Shown here in pieces: positions 15,598-26,619 of a stretch of 32,991 bases of DNA. Every line of letters begins with the position of its first letter. Positions within the stretch are counted from its first letter, which is position 1. The notes under the pieces are model-generated. The model saw only the letters and a program-made list of their open reading frames with translations. It was not told the DNA's origin and ran no database searches. Position numbers and translations under genes: made by a program. This DNA is from Bacilli bacterium (GTDB lineage Bacteria > Bacillota_I > Bacilli_A > RFN20 > CAG-826), in assembly GCA_017940265.1 (NCBI GenBank), contig JAGAYY010000006.1, positions 1 to 32,991 on the forward strand, read 5' to 3'.

Positions 15598-16491
15598 TTA
15601 ATTATTAATCTGTTTAGATAACAAGATATTTTTAACAAAACTTGTAAGTCCAATTGCAAGTGGAAATAAACCGAATAACATGAAGCCCATTGGTTTATCA
15701 ATTTTAGTGAAAAAGATCGCAAAAACGATAAAAGATGCAACCATCGTAATGCCTAATAAAACATAGGCAAAAGTACGTTTGGCAAGGATGATATCTATTA
15801 ATAGGAAAATAGCGAAATAGAACGATAGAGTCACAAAAGATAATGACATAGGTCTATAAGTAAAAGCTAAGATAGTGGCGACCACTAAACAAGCAAATAA
15901 ACCAATGATATATGGAGTAAAAGAATTGACACGGGTATCAGTTTCTACACCAAGTTTCTTAATCTCAGTTAATAAAACAAAGTGAGTGATAGAGCACTGT
16001 GTTAAAGCAATAAAGAGAATAAATAGATGCATTAATTCTTCTTTAAAGGCAAATTCGTTTAAATGGAAAATGGTTAAGAAAGTTTCAACCATATCGGTAT
16101 TTGTCATAAAGTTAATTAATGGAATAAAAGCATATGTTAAAGCTACTTCAATTAAAGTGCTGCTTAATATCATCCAGAATGGGTGAATCTTCTTATCTAA
16201 AAGTAGACCAATAACAAAGCCAGAACATAACGCTGGGACAATATAGAAAACCGTATCAGCGATATTAAAGATCATACATAGTCCAATACTCGCTACAGCG
16301 TAGATAATGTAATATCTTTTTTGGCAGAAATAAGAAACAACAGCACTAACAAATGGTAATAACAAAATAAGTAAAACCATTAAAAAAGGCACATAAGTAT
16401 CAAGGACGATAAAAATAAGATTTATCGCAGTCATGATGGCCATATATGTAATGTTATGAACTAAAGTTGTCTTTTTAGAAAAAAGCGCCAT
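15598..16491 (-). CDS. Polytopic membrane protein, DUF2232/ECF S-component-like
   Basis: The 297 residues form about eight hydrophobic segments, with a short basic N-terminus (MALFSKKTTLVHNI). The pattern ITYMAIMTAINLIFIVLDTYVPF...FVSAVVSYFCQKRYYIIYAVASIG resembles YybS/DUF2232 or ECF S-component proteins, in which a small-molecule pocket is formed by the bundle. This assignment is tentative. It is the first gene of the minus-strand trio. Its -10 box (TAAAAT, 16503-16498) ends 6 nt before the ATG and no SD is present, so a leaderless mRNA is likely. It is divergent from the lipoprotein gene at 16548. Confidence 0.65.
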   Translation of the reverse strand: MALFSKKTTLVHNITYMAIMTAINLIFIVLDTYVPFLMVLLILLLPFVSAVVSYFCQKRYYIIYAVASIGLCMIFNIADTVFYIVPALCSGFVIGLLLDKKIHPFWMILSSTLIEVALTYAFIPLINFMTNTDMVETFLTIFHLNEFAFKEELMHLFILFIALTQCSITHFVLLTEIKKLGVETDTRVNSFTPYIIGLFACLVVATILAFTYRPMSLSFVTLSFYFAIFLLIDIILAKRTFAYVLLGITMVASFIVFAIFFTKIDKPMGFMLFGLFPLAIGLTSFVKNILLSKQINN

Positions 16492-16497
16492 ATAGTT

Positions 16498-16541
16498 ATT
16501 TTACTATTTTTTGTGTAAGAAATCACAAAAACCCGTATACT
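16498..16541. promoter_or_regulatory. Divergent leaderless promoters
   Basis: In the 56 bp between the two divergent genes, TAAAAT on the minus strand (16503-16498) ends 6 nt before ATG 16491, and TATACT on the plus strand (16536-16541) ends 6 nt before ATG 16548. Neither gene has an SD. The two promoters must overlap in their -35 regions, so they may be co-regulated. Confidence 0.55.
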
Positions 16542-16547
16542 AGAGCT

Positions 16548-17000
16548 ATGAAATTATCTAGATTCATCGTTTCTGTATTAAGCATTGGTTTATTAGCTTC
16601 TTGTTCACACAGTGAAAATACTAGAGAATCTTTTAAAGCATATAAAGATTTTGAAGTCGTGGCTAATAATTCGATTACTTGGCCAGAAATCTTAAATCAA
16701 GAAGAGAAAAGCTACATTATTTTCTTTTATTCTGAGACATGTGCTTATTGTCACGAAATGCAACAAGAAGTGATAGATTTTGCTATCACGTGTCCACTAA
16801 AAACCCATTTTTTGAATACTAGTGAAAACACTGTTTCTATTAAAGAAGATAAGGTAATTAACGTTAAAAACTATGAAGAAGCCTCAATTACTGGTACACC
16901 AACAATTTTAGAAGTAAAAGAAGCTACAATCACTGATAACATCGCTGGTATAGATGACTGCCTCACATACTTAAATGAGCAAAGAGTGAAACAAAATTAA
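16548..17000 (+). CDS. Thioredoxin-like lipoprotein
   Basis: A lipoprotein signal ends in LASC (lipid-modified Cys19). A thioredoxin fold follows, with IIFFYSETCAYCHEM carrying the redox pair CAYC (65-68) and the cis-proline loop GTPTI (Pro118). It should act outside the membrane as a thiol-disulfide exchange protein, perhaps keeping exported Cys-containing proteins reduced or forming disulfides. At 150 aa it is a minimal version. The gene is leaderless (see the promoter entry) and divergent from the membrane-protein trio. The exact partner is unknown. Confidence 0.8.
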   Translation: MKLSRFIVSVLSIGLLASCSHSENTRESFKAYKDFEVVANNSITWPEILNQEEKSYIIFFYSETCAYCHEMQQEVIDFAITCPLKTHFLNTSENTVSIKEDKVINVKNYEEASITGTPTILEVKEATITDNIAGIDDCLTYLNEQRVKQN

Positions 17001-17007
17001 CTCTTTA

Positions 17008-17050
17008 TTGCATGTAGGCATTTTTCTTTGTAATATATTGTTAACAATAT

Positions 17051-17052
<2 letters not shown>
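17008..17052 (+). promoter_or_regulatory. pcrA promoter with a 20-bp perfect palindrome
   Basis: TTGCAT (17008-17013) and TAATAT (17031-17036) are 17 bp apart. ATATATTGTTAACAATATAT (17033-17052) is a perfect palindrome that overlaps the -10 box, the transcription start and the first two bases of the pcrA ATG. No SD precedes the ATG. The palindrome is well placed to be a repressor operator for the pcrA-ligA-gatCAB-galE row. Confidence 0.6.
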
Positions 17053-21261
<4,209 letters not shown>

Positions 21262-21262
21262 T

Positions 21263-21559
21263 ATGAAAAAAGTCAGTCAAAAGTCGCTTCTAGCCGCAGC
21301 GCATAATTTGATGTTTGATATTGATGAAGTTGAACTTCAAGTATTAACTGAAGAATACGCTGATATATTAGAAGCCATTGAATGTATGAAGAATATTCCT
21401 AATATTGACCATGTTAAACCCATGGTCTTTCCTTATGACTTAGTGACTGATTATTTAAGAGAAGATGTAACTGAACCTTGCTTAACACAAGAAGAGGCTT
21501 TAAAGAATGCCTCCAAAGTGGAAGAAGGACAAATCGTCATTCCAAAGGTGGTAAGATAA
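21263..21559 (+). CDS. gatC: Glutamyl-tRNA(Gln) amidotransferase subunit C
   Basis: GatC is the small subunit that wraps around the GatA-GatB interface. The protein (98 aa) has the typical LLAAAHNLMFDIDEVELQVLTEEYADILEAIECM helix pair and the IDHVKPMVFPYDLVTDYLREDVTEPCLTQEEALKNA tail, in which the extended part binds GatA/GatB. It starts 1 nt after the ligA stop and has no clear SD. Its TAA overlaps the ATG of gatA by one base (TAATG at 21559). Confidence 0.9.
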   Translation: MKKVSQKSLLAAAHNLMFDIDEVELQVLTEEYADILEAIECMKNIPNIDHVKPMVFPYDLVTDYLREDVTEPCLTQEEALKNASKVEEGQIVIPKVVR

Positions 21560-23019
21560 TGGACTATTTATCTAAAAACATCTTTGAAATACATAAAGCC
21601 TTAGTTAATAAAGAGGTCACTCCTTTAGATTTAGTTAAAGAAGCTTTAGAAAAGATTAAAAAAGACACTAATAATGCCTTTGAATATGTTTATGAAAAAG
21701 AAGCGATTAAACTCGCTACTGAGTTATCTAATCAAGAAGTAGAAGTAGATAATCCTTTATGGGGTATTCCTTTTGCGATTAAAGATAATTTCTCCACGAA
21801 AGATATCCCTACAACCGCCTCTTCTAGATTATTAGAAGGTTACCTCCCTCCATTTGATGCTGAGGTATATACGAGATTATTGAATAAAAAAGCTATTCCA
21901 ATTGCTAAAACAACATTAGATGAATTAGCGATGGGTGGTACAGGTAGTAGTGGTCATCTTGGTAAAACATATAATCCTTGGGATGAAAGCAAAACAAGAA
22001 TGGTTGGCGGCTCTTCTTGTGGTAGCGCCGTTGCATGCGCTGCAGGTATTGTTCCTTACGCTATTGGCTCTGATACGGGCGATAGTGTGCGTAAGCCTGC
22101 TTCCTATAGTGCACTTGTGGGCTTTAAACCAACCTGGGGTAAAATCTCTAGATTTGGTTTATTTACTTTTTCTGCTTCTTTAGATCATGTTTCATATTTC
22201 ACTAAGAACGTTAAGGAAAGCGCTTTACTACTTAATGTCTTAGGAGGACATGATGATAAAGATACAACTTCTTCCTCTTTACCAATGGAAGATTATGTTG
22301 CTGCGATCAAAGAAAATAAAGAACCATATACTTTTGCTGTTATTAAAGAAATCTATGATGATTTAAAGGATGAAACAATTAAAAAAGCCTTTGATTCATT
22401 AATCGAAGAACTTAAACAAAAAGGACACAAAATCAATACCGTCTCAATTACTTTGCCTATTGCAGAGGCTATTTATCCCGCTTATTACATTATCTCAAGC
22501 GCGGAAGCCACAAGTAGTAACGCTAATCTTGACGGCATTAAATTTGGCACATATAAAGACGCTGATACATATGAAGAAATGCTCTTCAAAGTAAGAACCG
22601 AAGGCTTCTCTGATCGTATTAGAAGAAGATTTGTGATTGGCTCTATTTCTCTTCTTGAAGAAAACCAAGAAGAAATATATTTAAGAGCGCTCCGCTGCAG
22701 AAGAATGATTGTGGAAACATTAAATAAAGTCTTAGAAAGTAATGACGCAATTATTTTACCTGCTTCTCCAACAATCGCTCCTTTATTTGGTGATGATACA
22801 CCTAAGAAATCATTTAATAAGGATGCCGATATTTCTGATAACTATTTAGCGTTTGCTAACTTAGGTGGTTATCCGTCAATTACATTACCATTAGGCTTTG
22901 AAAGTAAGATGCCATTTGGTGTTAATATCACCTCTCATCATTTCACTGAATCTAAATTATTTAATATTGCCCAAGTAGTGGAAGATATTACAGGCTTAAA
23001 GGACCTCACTAAGAAATAG
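21559..23019 (+). CDS. gatA: Glutamyl-tRNA(Gln) amidotransferase subunit A
   Basis: GatA is the amidase-signature glutaminase that releases ammonia for transamidation. The Ser-cisSer-Lys triad is visible: Lys75 in PFAIKDNF, the cis-Ser at 152 in GGSSCGSA, and the nucleophile Ser176 in GSDTGDSVRKPAS. In many bacteria the last motif reads TGGSIRQPA; the TGDSxRxPA form here is like that of Mollicutes. I start it at ATG 21559 (GGTGG upstream, coupled to gatC), giving 486 aa; an in-frame ATG at 21478 lies inside gatC and would add a non-family N-terminus. Confidence 0.93.
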   Translation: MDYLSKNIFEIHKALVNKEVTPLDLVKEALEKIKKDTNNAFEYVYEKEAIKLATELSNQEVEVDNPLWGIPFAIKDNFSTKDIPTTASSRLLEGYLPPFDAEVYTRLLNKKAIPIAKTTLDELAMGGTGSSGHLGKTYNPWDESKTRMVGGSSCGSAVACAAGIVPYAIGSDTGDSVRKPASYSALVGFKPTWGKISRFGLFTFSASLDHVSYFTKNVKESALLLNVLGGHDDKDTTSSSLPMEDYVAAIKENKEPYTFAVIKEIYDDLKDETIKKAFDSLIEELKQKGHKINTVSITLPIAEAIYPAYYIISSAEATSSNANLDGIKFGTYKDADTYEEMLFKVRTEGFSDRIRRRFVIGSISLLEENQEEIYLRALRCRRMIVETLNKVLESNDAIILPASPTIAPLFGDDTPKKSFNKDADISDNYLAFANLGGYPSITLPLGFESKMPFGVNITSHHFTESKLFNIAQVVEDITGLKDLTKK

Positions 23020-23020
23020 T

Positions 23021-24415
23021 ATGAATTACGTAGCAATAATAGGCCTTGAAATACATCTACAACTACTTAGTGAATCTAAGCTCTTTTGTGGTGCTCCCAC
23101 AACATTTGGTAAAGCCCCGAATAGTAATGTCGGTTTAATCGATATGGCTTTTCCAGGTGCAATGCCTGTGCTTAATAAGAAGTGCGTGATATCAGCGATA
23201 AGAATGGTTAACGCCCTTCATATGGAATTAGATAGATTAATTAGATTTGATAGAAAGAACTATTTTTATAGTGATTTAGCCAAAGGCTATCAATTAACAC
23301 AGTTCTTCCATCCAATAGGTAAAAACGGTCATCTTGCAATTAATGTTGATGATAGTATCAAGATTATTAGAATTAACCATTTACATATCGAAGAAGACTC
23401 TGCGAAACAAATACACGCTAAAGATAAAACATTATTAGATTTTAATCGAGCGGGTATGGGCTTAATTGAAATAGTTACTGATCCAGATATTAGAAATGGT
23501 AAAGAAGCCAGAATCTTCTTAGAAGATATTAGAGATATTGCTATGTCGCTAGGTGTTAGTAATGGTCGTTTACAAGAAGGTACCATGAGAGTGGACGTTA
23601 ATGTCTCACTTAAAGTTGATGGTGTTGATGGTGAAATCGTTGAACTTAAGAATCTCAACGGCTTTAAGAATGTTGAAAAAGCTATCACTAGCGAAATCAA
23701 ACGCCAAAAAGAAATCGTTAGTAGTGGTAAATCTGTTAAACCAGAAACAAGAAGATATGATGAGGCTAAAAACGAAACAGTCTTTATGCGTAAAAAGAAC
23801 ACAAAGATTGATTATCGCTATTTCGCGGACGCCACAATCGCGCCTATTAGAATTAGCAAAGAACTCATAGATGAAGCGCTTAACTATAAGGCTAATAAGA
23901 AATTTAAAGTCGACTTCCTTTTACCAGAAACAATTGATGAAATTAATAACGATCCATACCTATTTAAACTATTCTCTGAATTAAAGGAAGAAGGCCTTGC
24001 TACGCTTAAAGTTAGTAACTTCGTTTTAACACGTGTCAGAAGTGAAATTAAGCGACACGGTAGTGAAAAACTATTAGAAATTGAGAATGACTTAATCGAT
24101 TTATTAAAGCTTTATAACGATGAAGAAATCACATACAAACAAGCCTCAATTCTTTATAAACAATTATTAGAATCTAAGAAGAATTTAGATAGCTTATTAG
24201 AGGAAAATGGTTTCTCTCATAGTCTTGATAATAAAGAATTATCCGCCATCATTGATGAAATACTGGTAAAATATAATATTGCGGTTCAAGATTATAAAGC
24301 CGGCAAAGATAAGGCCTTAAATTACTTATTAGGCCAAATCTATAAAGAAACTAAAAACAAAGTTGATTCACTTAAAATCAAAGATATGCTCTTGATGAAA
24401 TTGGAGGAAAAATAA
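23021..24415 (+). CDS. gatB: Aspartyl/glutamyl-tRNA amidotransferase subunit B
   Basis: GatB activates the mischarged aminoacyl-tRNA with ATP and transfers ammonia from GatA. The N-terminal VAIIGLEIHLQLLSESKLFCGAPTTFG and the MNALH...DRKNYFYSDLAKGYQLTQF blocks form the cradle domain; GRLQEGTMRVDVNVSLK and NGFKNVEKAITSEIKRQ are strongly conserved. The C-terminal helical/YqeY domain binds tRNA (SAIIDEILVKY...YLLGQIYKETK). At 464 aa it is a little short of the usual ~475, within range. It starts 1 nt after gatA. Confidence 0.94.
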   Translation: MNYVAIIGLEIHLQLLSESKLFCGAPTTFGKAPNSNVGLIDMAFPGAMPVLNKKCVISAIRMVNALHMELDRLIRFDRKNYFYSDLAKGYQLTQFFHPIGKNGHLAINVDDSIKIIRINHLHIEEDSAKQIHAKDKTLLDFNRAGMGLIEIVTDPDIRNGKEARIFLEDIRDIAMSLGVSNGRLQEGTMRVDVNVSLKVDGVDGEIVELKNLNGFKNVEKAITSEIKRQKEIVSSGKSVKPETRRYDEAKNETVFMRKKNTKIDYRYFADATIAPIRISKELIDEALNYKANKKFKVDFLLPETIDEINNDPYLFKLFSELKEEGLATLKVSNFVLTRVRSEIKRHGSEKLLEIENDLIDLLKLYNDEEITYKQASILYKQLLESKKNLDSLLEENGFSHSLDNKELSAIIDEILVKYNIAVQDYKAGKDKALNYLLGQIYKETKNKVDSLKIKDMLLMKLEEK

Positions 24416-24416
24416 T

Positions 24417-25433
24417 ATGGCAATTTTAGTCACAGGTGGAACAGGTTATATCGGTTCTCATACAGTCGTGGAACTCTTAAATAATAACTACGATGTAGTA
24501 ATCGTTGATAACTATGTTAACTCTAAACCAGAAGTATTAAATCGTATTTATAAAATCACAGGTAAGAAACCAAGATTTTATGAAGTCGATTGCACCAACT
24601 ATGAAAAACTAAAAGAAGTTTTCCAAAAAGAAAAGATTACAGATATCATTCACTTCGCTGGTTTAAAGAGTGTCGCGGAATCTGTTGAAAAACCACAACT
24701 ATACATCGATAACAATATTGGTAGTAGTAAAGTCCTATTAAGACTTATGAGTGAATTTAATATCACTAATATTGTCTTTTCAAGTAGTGCGACAGTATAT
24801 GGTGTCCCAGATCATGTCCCACTTAAAGAAAGTGATAAAGTTGGTGGCTGCACCAACCCATATGGTCAAACAAAATTAGATATCGAATATTTATTAAAAG
24901 ATTACGCTAAAGAACATAAAGAAGCCAATATCGCTATCTTGAGATACTTTAACCCAATTGGTGCTCATGAAAGTGGCCTTATTGGTGAAGACCCAAATGG
25001 CATCCCAAATAACTTAATGCCATATATCACTCAAGTCGCTGTTGGTAAACGTCCTCGCTTAAACGTATACGGCGATGATTATAAAACAGTGGATGGCACT
25101 GGTGTTAGAGACTATATCCATGTCGTTGATTTAGCGCACGGTCACTTATGTGCCTTAAAGAAATTAGAAGAAAAACCAGGCTTAGTTATCTATAACTTAG
25201 GTACAGGTAAAGGCACATCAGTTCTTGAATTAGTTCACGCTTTTGAAAAGGCTAATAATATGAAACTTCCATATGTCATCTGCCCAAGACGTCCTGGTGA
25301 TGTTGATGAAAACTACGCTGAAGTTTCTAAAGCCTATCAAGAAATGGGCTTTAAAACAAAACTCAACATCGAAGATGCTTGCCGTGATTCCTGGAGATGG
25401 CAGTCCAAGAACCCAAACGGCTACGATAAGTAA
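24417..25433 (+). CDS. galE: UDP-glucose 4-epimerase
   Basis: GalE interconverts UDP-glucose and UDP-galactose using bound NAD+. The Rossmann motif GGTGYIG (7-13), the catalytic Ser124 in FSSSATVYG, and YxxxK (Tyr149, Lys153 in NPYGQTK) are in place, with LRYFNPIGAH and GVRDYIHVVDLA further on. The length of 338 aa is normal. SD GGAGG lies before the ATG, 1 nt after the gatB stop. It ends the long plus-strand row; tRNA-Arg follows 12 nt later. UDP-galactose would feed surface glycans, though no glycan cluster is present here. Confidence 0.94.
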   Translation: MAILVTGGTGYIGSHTVVELLNNNYDVVIVDNYVNSKPEVLNRIYKITGKKPRFYEVDCTNYEKLKEVFQKEKITDIIHFAGLKSVAESVEKPQLYIDNNIGSSKVLLRLMSEFNITNIVFSSSATVYGVPDHVPLKESDKVGGCTNPYGQTKLDIEYLLKDYAKEHKEANIAILRYFNPIGAHESGLIGEDPNGIPNNLMPYITQVAVGKRPRLNVYGDDYKTVDGTGVRDYIHVVDLAHGHLCALKKLEEKPGLVIYNLGTGKGTSVLELVHAFEKANNMKLPYVICPRRPGDVDENYAEVSKAYQEMGFKTKLNIEDACRDSWRWQSKNPNGYDK

Positions 25434-25445
25434 TTAACTTATCAC

Positions 25446-25522
25446 GCGCTTGTAGCTCAGCTGGATAGAGCGCTTCCCTCCTAAGGAAGAAGTCGGGCGT
25501 TCAAATCGTCTCAAGCGCGCCA
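25446..25522 (+). tRNA. tRNA-Arg (anticodon CCT)
   Basis: A full cloverleaf of 77 nt: acceptor GCGCTTG/CAAGCGC, discriminator G and encoded CCA. The D arm is GCTC-AGCTGGATA-GAGC. The anticodon arm is CTTCC/GGAAG with loop CTCCTAA, so the anticodon is CCT (reads AGG). The T arm is GGGCG/CGTCT with loop TTCAAAT, two of its pairs G-T. It may be read through from galE, as no good promoter is visible between them. Confidence 0.96.
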
Positions 25523-25530
25523 CTATATAA

Positions 25531-25558
25531 GAAAGGTGGTTATCACCTTTTCTTTTTG
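25531..25558 (+). terminator. Terminator after tRNA-Arg
   Basis: AAAGGTG (532-538) pairs with CACCTTT (544-550) around a 5-nt loop, followed by TCTTTTTG. Confidence 0.75.
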
Positions 25559-25577
25559 CAAAAATACAAATTAATTG

Positions 25578-25605
25578 TTGTCTAACAAATGAATTAATGT
25601 ATAAT
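25578..25605 (+). promoter_or_regulatory. Promoter of tRNA-Ala (and probably the following RNA)
   Basis: TTGTCT (25578-25583) and a perfect TATAAT (25600-25605) are 16 bp apart, 14 nt before the tRNA. Confidence 0.6.
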
Positions 25606-25619
25606 AAATATCGCACTGT

Positions 25620-25695
25620 GGGTCCGTAGCTCACCTGGGAGAGCGCCTCCATGGCATGGAGGAGGTAGCGAGTTCGATCCTCGTCGGATCCACCA
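25620..25695 (+). tRNA. tRNA-Ala (anticodon GGC)
   Basis: A full cloverleaf of 76 nt: acceptor GGGTCCG/CGGATCC (one G-T pair), discriminator A and encoded CCA. The anticodon stem is CCTCC/GGAGG with loop ATGGCAT, anticodon GGC. The T arm is GCGAG/CTCGT with loop TTCGATC. Confidence 0.96.
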
Positions 25696-25856
25696 AACAG
25701 CCCGATACTAGTTAAACTAGTAACAATAGACATGAAGCTGATTCTACGGGGAATGCTTCATTATAAGCACTGGATGTTGCTTCTAGCAGGACTATGAAAA
25801 TAGTAAGTGCTTATTAAAGGAATGATGATCCAGTTTGGATCATTTTTTCTTTCTTT
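25696..25856 (+). ncRNA. Unrecognised structured RNA downstream of tRNA-Ala
   Basis: Between tRNA-Ala and a strong terminator no reading frame stands out, but helices are dense. They are: TACTAG/CTAGTA (706-711/717-722); ATGAAGC-(TG)-ATTC with GAAT-GCTTCAT (732-744/751-761); an 8-bp stem TAAGCACT/AGTGCTTA (764-771/806-813) enclosing TTGCT/AGCAG (777-781/785-789) and ACTAT-gaaa-ATAGT (791-804, a GNRA loop); then the terminator. Numbers are offsets from 25000. This makes a three-way junction. It is not a known riboswitch that I recognise. It may be a processed 3' RNA of the tRNA transcript. It shares sequence blocks with the RNA at 26283. Confidence 0.5.
25825..25855. terminator. Intrinsic terminator shared by the RNA and the convergent gene
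   Basis: ATGATCCA (825-832) pairs with TGGATCAT (836-843) around a 3-nt loop, followed by TTTTTCTTTCTTTT on the plus strand. The minus-strand gene at 25840 ends inside it. Confidence 0.85.
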
Positions 25857-26193
25857 TAATCAGTTCATCAATGAGTTGTTCATCTTTTTTGTCCAGATGC
25901 CATTTCTTCAACGGCTCAGAAAAGTATTTAGACTTATCACTTTTTATATCAATACAAAAATAACTTGGTTCATTATCTTCTGGGTTTGGGTTTTTGCTGA
26001 ACCTTACAAACTTTGATGGCCTTTTAAGCACCATCTCAGCGGAATGAGTCAAAGAGAATCCAGTAATAGTGTATTTTCCTTCTTTTTCTATCTCTTCAGT
26101 TACCATTATTACTAAAAACGGATGATAAACTGATTTTCGGTAATATCTGAAATGGTATTTATCTTTTCCATTATATTTTTTGAACTTTGCCAT
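25840..26193 (-). CDS. Small basic protein, possibly PemK/MazF-like toxin
   Basis: This 117-aa Lys-rich protein starts with SD AGGAGG 8 nt before the ATG. The parts YHPFLVIMV, YTITGFSLTHS, FVRFSKNPNPEDNEPSYFCIDI and YFSEPLKKWHLDKKDEQLIDELIKRKKK resemble a group of small Bacillota/phage proteins with a PemK/MazF-like beta barrel (HP-x-LVI then G-x-x-LTHS in place of the usual RPVLVIS and PITS). That is family resemblance only, and catalytic residues cannot be assigned. No protein antitoxin gene is adjacent. It lies between two structured RNAs on the opposite strand, so an RNA-based partner is conceivable but unproven. Confidence 0.5.
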   Translation of the reverse strand: MAKFKKYNGKDKYHFRYYRKSVYHPFLVIMVTEEIEKEGKYTITGFSLTHSAEMVLKRPSKFVRFSKNPNPEDNEPSYFCIDIKSDKSKYFSEPLKKWHLDKKDEQLIDELIKRKKK

Positions 26194-26248
26194 AAAAAGT
26201 CCTCCTAATAGATAAATAGGTAAGATTTTTTATATTTGTCCGATTTTT

Positions 26249-26276
26249 TTGAAAACTTTTTAAAAATGATTATAAT
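26249..26276 (+). promoter_or_regulatory. Strong promoter of the 26283 RNA
   Basis: TTGAAA (26249-26254) and TATAAT (26271-26276) with a 16-bp spacer, near consensus. No reading frame with an SD follows, so it appears to drive a non-coding RNA. Confidence 0.65.
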
Positions 26277-26282
26277 AAAAAA

Positions 26283-26457
26283 AGCAATTCCCAAAAGAAT
26301 GCTTCAACACAGAAGGATGATAATCCATCCTTGGTAAGTATAGCCCCCATTCATGTAACTATACGATAGCATTTGAGTCATAGAGATTATGCACTGGCTT
26401 ATTGGGGTAAGCGGCTCAATGCGAAACCATCTTCCATTCTAGGAAGATTTTTTCTTT
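26283..26457 (+). ncRNA. Unrecognised structured RNA, ~175 nt, own promoter and terminator
   Basis: Helices (offsets from 26000): H1 AAGC-(A)-ATTC with GAAT-GCTT (282-290/297-304); H2 AAGGATG/CATCCTT (313-319/326-332); H3 GTATAG/CTATAC (338-343/359-364); H4 GCATT-t-GAG/CTC-AATGC (369-377/415-422), which encloses ATA/TAT (380-382/388-390) and GCTTA/TAAGC (397-401/408-412); then a terminator. The H3 loop holds CCCCCA and the last inner loop TTGGGG, so a 5-bp loop-loop contact (CCCCA/TGGGG) is possible. No known class (SRP, 6S, tmRNA, RNase P, common riboswitches) is recognised. H1 reads as a terminator on the minus strand. Confidence 0.55.
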
Positions 26458-26458
26458 T
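26429..26458 (+). terminator. Terminator of the 26283 RNA
   Basis: ATCTTCC (429-435) pairs with GGAAGAT (442-448) around a 6-nt loop, followed by TTTTTCTTTTC. Confidence 0.85.
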
Positions 26459-26574
26459 CTAGAGCATCAATTAGCACTTCCTCTTCTTTCGATAAATGCT
26501 TAGTGGCAGGCGAAGAATGCTATATCGATATTAAAAACATTAAGGTTGTAGAAGATCAAATAGATCAGTATTAA
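26443..26574 (+). pseudogene. Possible C-terminal gene remnant
   Basis: An open frame without a start, from after a TAG at 26440 to TAA at 26572, encodes a tail such as DKCLVAGEECYIDIKNIKVV. It looks protein-like and has a terminator immediately behind it, as a real gene end would, but its first part lies in the terminator of the preceding RNA. It could be the leftover of a deleted gene or chance. I do not recognise it. Confidence 0.25.
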
Positions 26575-26603
26575 AAGGGCTTTGTTGAAACAAAGTCTTT
26601 TTA
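26573..26603 (+). terminator. Terminator overlapping the next promoter
   Basis: AAAAGGGCTTTGT pairs with ACAAAGTCTTTT (with two G-T pairs), then TTATA. The loop contains TTGAAA, the -35 box of the gene at 26620, so the same bases serve both purposes. Confidence 0.65.
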
Positions 26604-26613
26604 TATCTAAAAT
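26585..26613 (+). promoter_or_regulatory. Leaderless promoter of the acyltransferase gene
   Basis: TTGAAA (26585-26590), 17-bp spacer, TAAAAT (26608-26613), then 6 nt and ATG 26620. There is no SD. Confidence 0.65.
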
Positions 26614-26619
26614 ATAGAT

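Noticed and set aside
21478..21558. Longer N-terminus for gatA
   Set aside because: It lies inside gatC in another frame and gives residues foreign to the family; ATG 21559 has the usual coupling with gatC.
25735..25815. SRP (4.5S) RNA
   Set aside because: AAGCA-like letters occur on the complementary strand, but the GGTC/tetraloop/GGAAGCA apical loop is not formed on either strand.
26283..26457. 6S RNA
   Set aside because: The ends do not pair into one long hairpin with a central bubble; instead there is a row of separate stems.
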